Positions 16,097 through 24,534 of a stretch of 32,070 bases of DNA are shown one piece after another. The stretch's first letter is position 1; each line of letters starts with the position of its first letter. The stretch comes from a virus. The position numbers and the translations under genes are program-made. Location: positions 1 to 32,070 of IMG/VR virus record IMGVR_UViG_3300042392_002433; one strand, written 5' to 3'. The notes under the pieces are model-generated. The model made no database searches. It was given only the letters and a program-made list of their open reading frames with translations, and was not told the DNA's origin.

Positions 16097-16380
16097 GCGG
16101 ACTAGACGGCCTTGGATGGCCCACAAATACCCCGAGCGGAACAACTGACGAGTCTGAATCGGATGCGGCGAATTGTTCGGCATTGCCTGATGCCTCCGGC
16201 CTCTGGTGGCAGTGGTATCAAGGCATGTGGCAACTCTGTCAGTGCCAATACAGCACAATCATGACTCGATGGGAGTTCCGCTGGATCAACGGTCAACACT
16301 GGTTTCGGTGCTACCCCGGATCGTTCCTGCGCTGCGACCCTCCAAGTTGTCTGCCGAACAGTGAAGTATCCCCCCAATAA
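16093..16380 (+). CDS. Trp/Cys-rich hypothetical protein, second gene of cassette 3
   Basis: A 95-residue ORF with an odd composition: eight Trp and five or more Cys, mostly in the second half (LWWQWYQGMWQLCQCQY; RWEFRWINGQHWFRCY). The end SCLPNSEVSPQ is contributed by repeat R3 and matches the end of the cassette 1 protein. Base composition is symmetric, unlike the genes on both sides. No Shine-Dalgarno site is visible, though the start overlaps a short ORF. It may be a real small protein or a decayed cassette kept open by chance. I favour a real ORF because the repeat is read in the same frame as in cassette 1. Confidence 0.5.
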   Translation: MSGLDGLGWPTNTPSGTTDESESDAANCSALPDASGLWWQWYQGMWQLCQCQYSTIMTRWEFRWINGQHWFRCYPGSFLRCDPPSCLPNSEVSPQ

Positions 16381-16393
16381 GTGTCCAAACACC
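16353..16393 (+). repeat. Cassette-end repeat R3
   Basis: Third repeat copy. From GCCGAACAG through TGAAGTATCCCCCC to AATAAGTGTCC it is identical to R1, then differs slightly (AAACACC against ATAACACC). It lies 17 bases before the start of the giant polyvalent gene and supplies the stop codon of the cassette 3 gene. Confidence 0.9.
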
Positions 16394-16409
16394 TCCCACC
16401 CTCCCACCC

Positions 16410-19400
16410 ATGTCCCTCTTCGACCCCGAACAAACCGCCTTCTCCGCCCTCACCACCCTCGAAAGCGCGGACCCCCAGCTCGACACCCCACTCCCAGACG
16501 GCACCACCGTTCGCGCCCGCGCCCGCACCACCCTCCAAGACTACGTCACCACCGCCCGCTCCCACAACCACCCCCTCTTCCCAAACATCACCCGCCAGGC
16601 CAACCAGAAACGCACCGAATACCTCGAAGGCCTCTTCACCAAGCCCCTAGAATCCCTCATCCCCGCCCAATACCTCGCCCAGATCGAATCCCGCGCCGCC
16701 GCCTCACCAGATCCCATCGCCTTCCGCCACCGGGAAATCAACCGCACCTACCTTTCTGCCCTCCTCGGCCGTCCCCTCGATGGCCCCACCTACGAACTCG
16801 CCCGCGCCTCCTTCGCCAAAACCCACCTCGGCCTCGATCCCGTCGCCACCACAGACACCACCTTCCACCAAGCCGTCAAAACCCGCATCCTCGAAGACCA
16901 AGCCGCCACCACCACCACCGGCACCCTCCGCAATCAAGTCTTCCAATCCGTCCTCGCCGGATCCGCCGCACCGGAAATCGACCTCACCACCATCCCCGAG
17001 CGCCACCGGGATTCCGCCGTCGCCGCCATCTCAGACGCCCGCCTCGAGGCACGCCGCATGCGCCGCGCCCTCCTCCCCAACGTCGACAAAGCCTTCACCC
17101 TCCTCGAACGCGCCGCCACCGTCGAAGAAAGCTTTCAGCCTGGTTCCCAAATGGTAGCCAACGACCTCATCCTCTCCGCCTTCCGCGATTCCTACCCCCA
17201 GAACAAAGCCGACCGCCCCCTCTACTTCGCCCTCCTTGCCGAAAAACTCCAAACCCTTCCCGAAGACAAACGCAGCGTCTTCGAGCGCTCCCTCCAATCC
17301 GCCGCCCGCTCCATCAACACCATCGGCGAAAACATCGGAGACCTCGCCCGCGCCGTCGAAACCACCGTCGCCCCACGCCCCGGCTTCACCCCGGAAGACC
17401 AAGACCTCGCCACCGACTTCCGCCAATTCCAACGCCTCTACCAAACCGAAGGCGCAGGCCTCCAAAAAGCCACCGACACCTTCTTCCAACGCGGAGCCCT
17501 CGGCGTCGCCTCCTCCCTCCCCTACACCCTCGCCGCCCTCGCTGGCCCCTACGGCATGACCCTCAACGCCGGCTCCTTCGCTGGCGAGTCCATCACCGAG
17601 CAACGCATCGCCACCCCGGAAGGAAACCGCAACACCCAACTCGCCAGCGCCCTCGTCACCGGAACCATCGAATCCGCCATCGAAACCACGCTCACCAAAG
17701 TCGGCGTCAAAGCGATGCAAGGAAAACTCCCCACCGTCTTCAACCTCCTCAACCGCGCCAACCTCACCGGCCTCCCCCGCGCAGCCGCCGGAGGCCTCGC
17801 CGCTGCCACCATCACCGGTGCTTCCGAATACACCGAAGAATTCCTCCAGGCAGGCACCCGCGAATTCACCCAAGCCGTTGCCCGCGACCTCTCAAACCTC
17901 GGCTCTCCCTACAACTGGCAAGGATTCTTCGACAGTTGGACCGCCGCCCAACGCGACATCATCCCCACCGTCACCATCTTTGCCCTCGTCGCCGGCGGCG
18001 GCGCATCCTTCTCCCACTTCCGCCAAGGCGAAGCCATGCGGAAAAACCGCACCGTCCTCGCCGCCCTCGGCGTCCCGGATGCAAAAATCGACTCCATTGC
18101 CAACGCCGCCACCCCCGCAGAAGCAGACGCCGCCACCGCTGCCGCCTTCAACGAAGGCCTCGAGACCCGCACCGCCGCCCAACGCCAAGCCGCCCTCGAC
18201 GTCCTCCGCGAAACCAACGCCCTCCTCACCCAAGCAGGCCTCGCCCGCATCGAACCTTCCACCAACACCTTCACCGGGGAACAGGAGTGGACCTTCACCA
18301 ACCCCGTCACCTCGGAACAACAAACCTTCGAAACCGAAGAAGCCGCCCTCGACCACTGGCGCGACTACGCCGCCAACCAACGCGAGACCGACCTCGACAC
18401 CCTCTCAGACCTCGCCGAAACCTCCTTCCTCGACTTCATCCAGTCCGAAGGCACCGCCTCCGCCGATACCGACGTCGAAATCTCCACCAAACCCCTCCGC
18501 CTCGCAGACGTCCGCGCCGAGCTGCAAACCCGCGAAAAAACCACCCTCGCCGCCCTCGACAAAGAAACCAACGCCGTCCGCCGCGCAGACCTCAACACCA
18601 CCCTTGAGGAAATCAACGCCTCCCGCGCCCGCCTCGATGCCCGGATCCAATCCTTCGTCCTGCAGCACGGCCCATCCGCCGCCGACAAGCTCGACCAATT
18701 CCTCATCACCGGCCGCCGCTTCACCGAGCAAACCCGCACCGGCCTCACCCGCCACGTCATCCAGCTCTTCCGAGGCCGCACCATCCAGGACGTCATCGAA
18801 GAATTCTCAGAAGACTTCCTCGCCCGTGGCATCGCCGACGGCATCATCGACCCCCAAGCCATCCTCCGCGACATCCGCGCCTTCCAATCTTCCACCGGCC
18901 AAACCCTCCTCCCCGCCAATTACGACTACACCACCGAAAACTCCCTCCCCCTCCTCGAAGCCTTCTCAGACCTCTCCCGCGCCGCCGCCCTCTCCCAAGT
19001 CCGCACCGGTCTCCTCCCCGCGGAAGTCGCCCAGTGGATCGAACTCCAAACCGCCACCATGGCCTCCACTATCGGAGACGCCAACAAACTCGCCGCCGAC
19101 CTCCGCCGCACCGCCGACTGGAAAGCCGCCCTCGACAACGGCAACCTCACCCCCGAACTCGAATCCCTCATCCAAGACTCCCTCGGCCTCAACCAGGAAG
19201 CCCGCGCCCAGCGCTTCGAAATCCAAGCCCGCGCCCAACTCGCCGCCGAGGCCATGGAAGGCTTCCCGGAAATCGCCGACTCCATCTCCGGACGCCTACC
19301 CCACCCGGAAACCCTCCGCAAAGAAAACCACCCCCTCCTTGGCGAAGTCCGCACCCTCTGGCAATCCCTCCTCAAACCCACCCGCCGCCGCTCCAAAACC

Positions 19401-22400
19401 GGCCGCACCGTCGATCGCACCAACGAAGCCAACGCCTTTTTCCTCCCCATCGGAACCATGGTCGACCTCGACGACGTCCGCCGCTCCCTCAACGAACGCG
19501 GCTTCGCCTTCGAAACCCCCGCCGCCATGCTCGACGCCGCCATCGACTCCCTCGCCTACGGCAAACCCCAATACGGAACCAGCTCACTGCTTGACGAATC
19601 GTTCTCAATCTCTCCAGATTCCCCCATCGACCCAACGCAACCCGGCGGGGAAAACATCGGTGAATCCATCCCATCGGCTCTTTTTGAGGAATCAAACCGG
19701 ATCACCAATCTAAACCCCACCGGGGCAATGATGGCCGCAATCAAACGGGAAAACCCCGGTTTTGATCCCACCAGTCCTATCACCACAGTCTACCGCGCCA
19801 CCATCGGCCAAACCTTGCGCCTCAACGACTACGTCGCCATCAATCCAGCTATCGCCAAAGCGCACCTCAAATCGCTCAAACAACGCGGAGAAACCGGCAA
19901 ACTTCTCACCCTCCAAGTCAACACTGCCGACCTATTGATGGCCAACGACGCCACGGAATTTATTTGGTATCCCGCAAATTTTAACCAGTCCACCCCGGCA
20001 GCATCTGGGGAATCCTTCTCCATCGCTCCCGATGCCGACTACCTCGCCGCAGTGAAGGCAGACGACATGGAGACGGCCCAACGCATGGTCGACGAGGCTG
20101 CCCAGGCTGCAGGATACACCGAAGCCTCCAGTCATGTCACAGATCGGGCCTTTGATGCTTTCAAACGGGCCAAATTTTTTGGGGATGGAACCGACCGCAT
20201 TGGCTTTTTCTTCACCAGTTCGGAACAACTTCTCAACGAACGCGCAGCCCAACTTCGCAAAAACATCCAACGTGGAAGCGGTGGGACAGGAATTCGAATC
20301 CTCAACGTCTATCTCAATCTCCAAAACCCCAAAATTCTTACAGATCGCCAAGAACTAAACCGCTGGATTGCCGACGCTGATGTCCGCCTAAATGACTCCA
20401 ATTTTGTCGATCGCGGAGAATCTCGCCAACCTGGAGAAGATCTCAATTTTGCCGAATCAGTTTCCGAATTTGAAAATGATCCACTGTTTGGCATGACTTT
20501 TAACTCAACAGACCTACTAAGCTACAACACCAACCCCGCCATTCGAAAAAAAGTTCATGACTATCTTGTCAGTCCCATGGGCAGAAATACCTTTTACCAA
20601 GAGGCCTCGGAACTTGCGGAAAAAGCTGGAAAAGAATCAACTTACGATGGACTCATCATTCAAAATGACCAAGAAGCCGGCCAAGCTCTAGTTGTCTTCA
20701 ACCCCTCCCAAATCAAATCCGCCGACCCAGTAACCTACGACGCAGACGGCAACGTCATCCCGCTTTCCCAGCGCTTCGACTCCACCAAGGACTCGATGTC
20801 CTTCTCCCTCTCCCTCAACTCCCTCCAACGCATCGAAACAGCCATCGCCCGCCGCATGAACGCCGGCCCCGAGGAACGCGCCGACTTCTTCGAGCGCCTA
20901 CGCAATCGCCTCGCCGCCATCGTCCAGCGCATCGAAGACACCAACGCAGGCCTCGGCCCATTCGGACGCACCGCCACCGCCGATCCCGTCATCGATGAAC
21001 GCCGCCGCATTGCCGACGCCATCGCCGAAGCCCGCACCATCATCGACACCCTCCCGCCCGAAGCCCGCGGCCGTGTCGGCATCGACTACAACGACCTCGT
21101 CTCCCAGACCACCGAGCGAGGCCGCGTCAACGCCCTCCTCCGCCTCATCGATCGCGCCGACGAAGCCCTCGAAGCCCTCCTCATCACCCAATACACCGAG
21201 GCCCTCGAAAAACTCAGCGACCTCGCCAAGCCCAACCTCCAGCCCAACAAACAAATCCGTGGCCGCCTCACCCCGGAAATCCAGCGCGTCGTCAACCGCG
21301 CCATCTCCGCCATGGGACTCACACCCCAGGAGCATTCCGTCGCCACCATCACCCAGCAAGCCACCATCACGGAACTTGAAGCCCAGCGCGACGCCGAGAC
21401 CGATCCCGACCGCCTCCCAGACCTCGAAGCCGCCGTCGTCGATGCCTACCTCACCCAACACTTCCTCGAAACCTTCGGCAACATCGGCAGCATGTCCGCC
21501 CCCCAGCTTGCCAACGCCTACCGCGAACTCCTCACCCTCTACTCCACCGGCCGCAGCCAGCGCACCATGATCGACCAGGCAAACCGCCAGGAGCTCATGC
21601 AGGCCCGCCGGGAAATCCTCGACAGCCTCCCCGATGTCACGCAGCCCCAATGGGCCAAGCGCACCGAAAACCAAGGCATCCTCGACAACCTCGAATCCTT
21701 CCGCCTCGGCCTCTCCTCATTCCACCAAGTCATTGAGTGGATCCTCCCAAACAGCCTCGCCGCCCGCGACTTCCAAGACGCAATCCGCAAAGCAGACCGC
21801 GCCTTCACCCGCGCCAAGATCGACGCCCGCGACCGCTTCGACGCCGCCATGTTCGCCGCATGGAACCTCACCGGCCGCAGCAAACGCCGCCGCATGAACC
21901 GCATCCTCGCCGGCCTCTCCAAACGCCGCGACGATTGGAACATCGGCATCCGCGAATCCAACGGCACCGAGGAAATCAAAATGTCCGAGGAACAAGCCGC
22001 CGCCATCCTCGACGGCACCCTCAAACCCGGATGGGAAACCGACCCCATCGCCATGGAATCCCTCCGCCAATCCCTCACCGACTTCCGAGCCCAACGCCGC
22101 AAAGCCCAGGCCGAAGACAAAGCCTTCACCAAAAAAGTCATCCGCTTCCAAAAAGTCCGCTCCCGCGCCCCCCAAGTCTGGCTCCACGCCTCAGACATGG
22201 AAGCCGTCTACTGGCTCCAACTTTGGGACCAAGAGCAATACCGCCCCACCCTCGACAAACACGGCTTCACCGCCGAAGTCATCGACCAGATCCGCGCCAA
22301 GCTCTCCCCCAAAGCCCTCGACGTCTACGCCCACCTCCGCCGCGAATACAATGCCGAGTATGACCGGCTCAACCCCGTCTTCCGCCGCCTCTACAACCTC

Positions 22401-24221
22401 GACATGCCCCGCATCCGCAACTACGCCCCCGGCAGTTTCGAGAACGTCGCCGGAGCCCCTTCCGAGCTGGACGCCCACGGCAACCCCACCACCTCCTCCA
22501 TCAACGCCATGTCCACCGGCTTCACCAAGTCCCGGACGCACCACATGGCCCGGCCCAAGCAGGCCAACGCCCTCGGCCTCTACTGGTCCCACCTCGAAGC
22601 CACCGAATACTTCGTCGCCTACGGGGAAACCATGCGCGACGCCCGCATCCTCTTCCGCAACCCCGAGCTCCGCCGCAAAATCGAAGGCCTCTACGGCACC
22701 CGCGTCGCCGGAGATTGGTCCCGCTGGCTCGATGGCCTCGAACTCGATGGCCGCTTCAAATCCGCCAACGTCGCCGCCATGCAAGCCATGGTCCAATCCA
22801 CCCTCAACACCACCTCCGCCGTTGGCCTCGCCTACAACGTCGGAACCCTTTTCAAACAAGCCTCCGCCGCCTTTGGAGTCTTCATGGAACTCCCCACCGC
22901 CGCCGCCATCCGCGGCATCATCGGCGTATTCCAAAACCCCGGAGACCTCCGCACCATCTGGCAAACCGAATCCATCCAACAGCGCATCCTCTCCGGCGTC
23001 TCACCAGAAGATCGACGCATCCTCGAAGCCGCCCAAGCATCGCCCTCGGAGATCATGGAACTCCTCATCCTCGGCCGCCTCCCCATCGCCTACGCAGACG
23101 CCGCCTTCACCACCGCCGCCGGATCCATCGCCTACCGCTGGCATTACGACGAAGCCATCAAAGCCGGCCTTGGCGACTCACAGGCCCACGAAGCCGCCCT
23201 CGCCGTCATGGACCGCGTCGTCACCCGCACCGCCCAACCCGCCACCACCCAAGACAAATCCCTTGCCGAACTCTCCGCCGTTGGCTTCGGCAAACTCCTC
23301 TTCCTCTTCCGCTCAGATCCCCGCCAGAAATTCGCCATCACCCTCGATGCACTCCGCCGCGCCTTCACCGGCCGCATGTCCAAAAAAGAAGCCGCCAACC
23401 GCGCCCTCTGGTCATGGGCCATCTACGGCATCATGTCCGAACTCATGACCGACACCTGGCACGCCATTTCCCGCGACGACGACGATCCCGAGCGCTGGTC
23501 CTGGCAAGACTACCTCGCCGCCGCCGTCGCCGGTCCCATCTCCGGCGTCCCCATCATCGGCTCCGGCATCGAATACATCATCCGCTCCCAACTCGGAACC
23601 AAAGCCTTCGCCAACTCCGCCAACCCGCTCGACAAGGCCGCCGCTTCCATCTTCACCCAAAGCGGCGTGAACTCCAAACTCTACGAAGACCTCGCCGCCA
23701 TCGCCAACGAAGACAAACCCCTCGACTTCACCGACCTTATCTCCGCCGCCCAAAAAGACTCCGCCGCCGCCGCCGCCCTCATCGGCGCCTTCGATTCCCG
23801 CGCCGCCATCGTCCCCGCCCTCCTCCGCGCCGCCCGCGACCTCGGCGGCATCACCTCAAACATCTTCGAACTCGTCTACGAGTCAGACCAATCCAAAATC
23901 GCCCGCATCCTCGAGGAGGAAAAACAAAACACCACCACCACCCGCGAATCCCGCACCACCACCCTGGACGACCTCGAAGCCCAGCTCCTCACCCTCTCCC
24001 CAGAAGCCCGCGAAGCACGCCTCGCAGCCATGGACGGCACCCAAGCCGCCACCCTCCGCCGCCGTCTCCGCACCCGCACCCTCGCGCCCGACGAGCGCAT
24101 CCTCGACTCCCTCCCCACCGCCCAGCGCCAAGCCGCCATCGCCCGCATCCTCGCCGCCATCCAAGACCCCGCCCGCCGCGAAGCCCTCGCCGATCGCTAC
24201 GCCATCCTCTTCCCTGATTGA
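16410..24221 (+). CDS. Giant polyvalent virion protein (2603 residues) with ART-like modules
   Basis: The largest gene here, in the position of T7 gp16 (internal, injected protein). Residues 1-350 are helical with no named domain. Gly/Ala-rich hydrophobic segments at about 361-395, 456-475 and 516-535 could cross a membrane. Two modules bounded by FSISP/FSIAP/FSLSL linkers (Phe1065, Phe1203, Phe1465) resemble ADP-ribosyltransferases. The second ends SQIKSADPVTYDADGNVIPL, the hallmark of the ART domain of phage polyvalent proteins. The remainder is helical with HASDMEAVYWLQLWDQEQY and, near 2331-2397, hydrophobic stretches like those of 'large polyvalent protein-associated' domains. I see no clear transglycosylase motif. 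It is probably ejected with DNA to counter host defences or reprogram the host. The ATG follows CTCCCACCC. Confidence 0.82.
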   Translation: MSLFDPEQTAFSALTTLESADPQLDTPLPDGTTVRARARTTLQDYVTTARSHNHPLFPNITRQANQKRTEYLEGLFTKPLESLIPAQYLAQIESRAAASPDPIAFRHREINRTYLSALLGRPLDGPTYELARASFAKTHLGLDPVATTDTTFHQAVKTRILEDQAATTTTGTLRNQVFQSVLAGSAAPEIDLTTIPERHRDSAVAAISDARLEARRMRRALLPNVDKAFTLLERAATVEESFQPGSQMVANDLILSAFRDSYPQNKADRPLYFALLAEKLQTLPEDKRSVFERSLQSAARSINTIGENIGDLARAVETTVAPRPGFTPEDQDLATDFRQFQRLYQTEGAGLQKATDTFFQRGALGVASSLPYTLAALAGPYGMTLNAGSFAGESITEQRIATPEGNRNTQLASALVTGTIESAIETTLTKVGVKAMQGKLPTVFNLLNRANLTGLPRAAAGGLAAATITGASEYTEEFLQAGTREFTQAVARDLSNLGSPYNWQGFFDSWTAAQRDIIPTVTIFALVAGGGASFSHFRQGEAMRKNRTVLAALGVPDAKIDSIANAATPAEADAATAAAFNEGLETRTAAQRQAALDVLRETNALLTQAGLARIEPSTNTFTGEQEWTFTNPVTSEQQTFETEEAALDHWRDYAANQRETDLDTLSDLAETSFLDFIQSEGTASADTDVEISTKPLRLADVRAELQTREKTTLAALDKETNAVRRADLNTTLEEINASRARLDARIQSFVLQHGPSAADKLDQFLITGRRFTEQTRTGLTRHVIQLFRGRTIQDVIEEFSEDFLARGIADGIIDPQAILRDIRAFQSSTGQTLLPANYDYTTENSLPLLEAFSDLSRAAALSQVRTGLLPAEVAQWIELQTATMASTIGDANKLAADLRRTADWKAALDNGNLTPELESLIQDSLGLNQEARAQRFEIQARAQLAAEAMEGFPEIADSISGRLPHPETLRKENHPLLGEVRTLWQSLLKPTRRRSKTGRTVDRTNEANAFFLPIGTMVDLDDVRRSLNERGFAFETPAAMLDAAIDSLAYGKPQYGTSSLLDESFSISPDSPIDPTQPGGENIGESIPSALFEESNRITNLNPTGAMMAAIKRENPGFDPTSPITTVYRATIGQTLRLNDYVAINPAIAKAHLKSLKQRGETGKLLTLQVNTADLLMANDATEFIWYPANFNQSTPAASGESFSIAPDADYLAAVKADDMETAQRMVDEAAQAAGYTEASSHVTDRAFDAFKRAKFFGDGTDRIGFFFTSSEQLLNERAAQLRKNIQRGSGGTGIRILNVYLNLQNPKILTDRQELNRWIADADVRLNDSNFVDRGESRQPGEDLNFAESVSEFENDPLFGMTFNSTDLLSYNTNPAIRKKVHDYLVSPMGRNTFYQEASELAEKAGKESTYDGLIIQNDQEAGQALVVFNPSQIKSADPVTYDADGNVIPLSQRFDSTKDSMSFSLSLNSLQRIETAIARRMNAGPEERADFFERLRNRLAAIVQRIEDTNAGLGPFGRTATADPVIDERRRIADAIAEARTIIDTLPPEARGRVGIDYNDLVSQTTERGRVNALLRLIDRADEALEALLITQYTEALEKLSDLAKPNLQPNKQIRGRLTPEIQRVVNRAISAMGLTPQEHSVATITQQATITELEAQRDAETDPDRLPDLEAAVVDAYLTQHFLETFGNIGSMSAPQLANAYRELLTLYSTGRSQRTMIDQANRQELMQARREILDSLPDVTQPQWAKRTENQGILDNLESFRLGLSSFHQVIEWILPNSLAARDFQDAIRKADRAFTRAKIDARDRFDAAMFAAWNLTGRSKRRRMNRILAGLSKRRDDWNIGIRESNGTEEIKMSEEQAAAILDGTLKPGWETDPIAMESLRQSLTDFRAQRRKAQAEDKAFTKKVIRFQKVRSRAPQVWLHASDMEAVYWLQLWDQEQYRPTLDKHGFTAEVIDQIRAKLSPKALDVYAHLRREYNAEYDRLNPVFRRLYNLDMPRIRNYAPGSFENVAGAPSELDAHGNPTTSSINAMSTGFTKSRTHHMARPKQANALGLYWSHLEATEYFVAYGETMRDARILFRNPELRRKIEGLYGTRVAGDWSRWLDGLELDGRFKSANVAAMQAMVQSTLNTTSAVGLAYNVGTLFKQASAAFGVFMELPTAAAIRGIIGVFQNPGDLRTIWQTESIQQRILSGVSPEDRRILEAAQASPSEIMELLILGRLPIAYADAAFTTAAGSIAYRWHYDEAIKAGLGDSQAHEAALAVMDRVVTRTAQPATTQDKSLAELSAVGFGKLLFLFRSDPRQKFAITLDALRRAFTGRMSKKEAANRALWSWAIYGIMSELMTDTWHAISRDDDDPERWSWQDYLAAAVAGPISGVPIIGSGIEYIIRSQLGTKAFANSANPLDKAAASIFTQSGVNSKLYEDLAAIANEDKPLDFTDLISAAQKDSAAAAALIGAFDSRAAIVPALLRAARDLGGITSNIFELVYESDQSKIARILEEEKQNTTTTRESRTTTLDDLEAQLLTLSPEAREARLAAMDGTQAATLRRRLRTRTLAPDERILDSLPTAQRQAAIARILAAIQDPARREALADRYAILFPD
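19602..20015 (+). other. Module 1 of the giant protein: small ART-like domain (residues 1065-1202)
   Basis: Between linkers FSISP and FSIAP lies a compact module with VYRAT (Arg1129), NDYVAINPAIAKAHLKSL and ADLLMANDATEFIWYP (Glu1183). The order Arg, then a 'dYV..np.iA' helix, then a strand leading to Glu is that of R-S-E type ADP-ribosyltransferase folds. Tentative: no Ser-Thr-Ser strand is obvious. Base composition is balanced, unlike the rest of the gene. Confidence 0.5.
20016..20801 (+). other. Module 2 of the giant protein: ART-PolyVal domain (residues 1203-1464)
   Basis: It starts FSIAPDADYLAAVKADDMET and continues with a helix ending VDEAAQAAGY, then SHVTDRAFDAF (His1242), GFFFTS (1265-1270), NVYLNLQNPKIL, YDGLIIQN and VVFNPSQIKSADPVTYD. 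This order matches the ADP-ribosyltransferase domain described in phage polyvalent proteins. The usual HG(T/S) is HVT here and the usual (Y/F) strand is FFF, so activity may be altered. Most of it has balanced base composition. Confidence 0.78.
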
Positions 24222-24258
24222 ATAGCCCCCCCGCCTTTCCGCTGGCATCCTTCCCCCC

Positions 24259-24534
24259 ATGCCCGCGCCCACCCTCTCCGCCGACGAAGACTCCCTCGAC
24301 TTCACCACCATCCCCGGCCGCGAATACGCCCTCGGCCTCATCTCTGAAACCGCCACCTGGGGAGCCACCGTCAACGTCGTCGCCCTCAATGGCACCAACC
24401 AACTGCCCCTCGAATCCTACACCGTAAACGACGGCGACGCCATCCTTGCCCCCACCGAAACCATCCGCGTCATCCTCGACGGCACCCCAGCCGCCCCCAT
24501 CACCGTCCGCCTCACCGAAACCACCGGGAAATGA
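24259..24534 (+). CDS. Small beta-rich protein upstream of tail spike
   Basis: A 91-residue protein with alternating Val/Thr/Ile pattern (TVNVVALNGTNQ; ESYTVNDGDAILAPTETIRV) suggesting a small beta-sandwich. No signal peptide, membrane segment or catalytic motif. The stop overlaps the spike start (ATGA at 24531), so the two are translationally coupled. A head-fibre, tail-fibre adaptor or chaperone role is possible from position only. Codon use is C-rich, as in the backbone, and the start follows TTCCCCCC. Confidence 0.6.
   Translation: MPAPTLSADEDSLDFTTIPGREYALGLISETATWGATVNVVALNGTNQLPLESYTVNDGDAILAPTETIRVILDGTPAAPITVRLTETTGK

Noticed and set aside
973-16393. Cassette-end repeats as integron attC sites or insertion-sequence ends
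   Set aside because: No inverted-repeat arms of attC type, no integron integrase, no transposase, no matching left-end repeats and no visible target duplications.
22351-24217. Long + strand frames inside the giant gene (Ser/Pro-rich and Arg/His-rich)
   Set aside because: Low-complexity shadows produced by runs of GCC/CTC/ATC codons; they have no start context and no family features.
16410-24221. The giant protein as an N4-type virion RNA polymerase
   Set aside because: I see no T7-like polymerase motifs, while polyvalent-protein linkers and an ART-type ending are clear.
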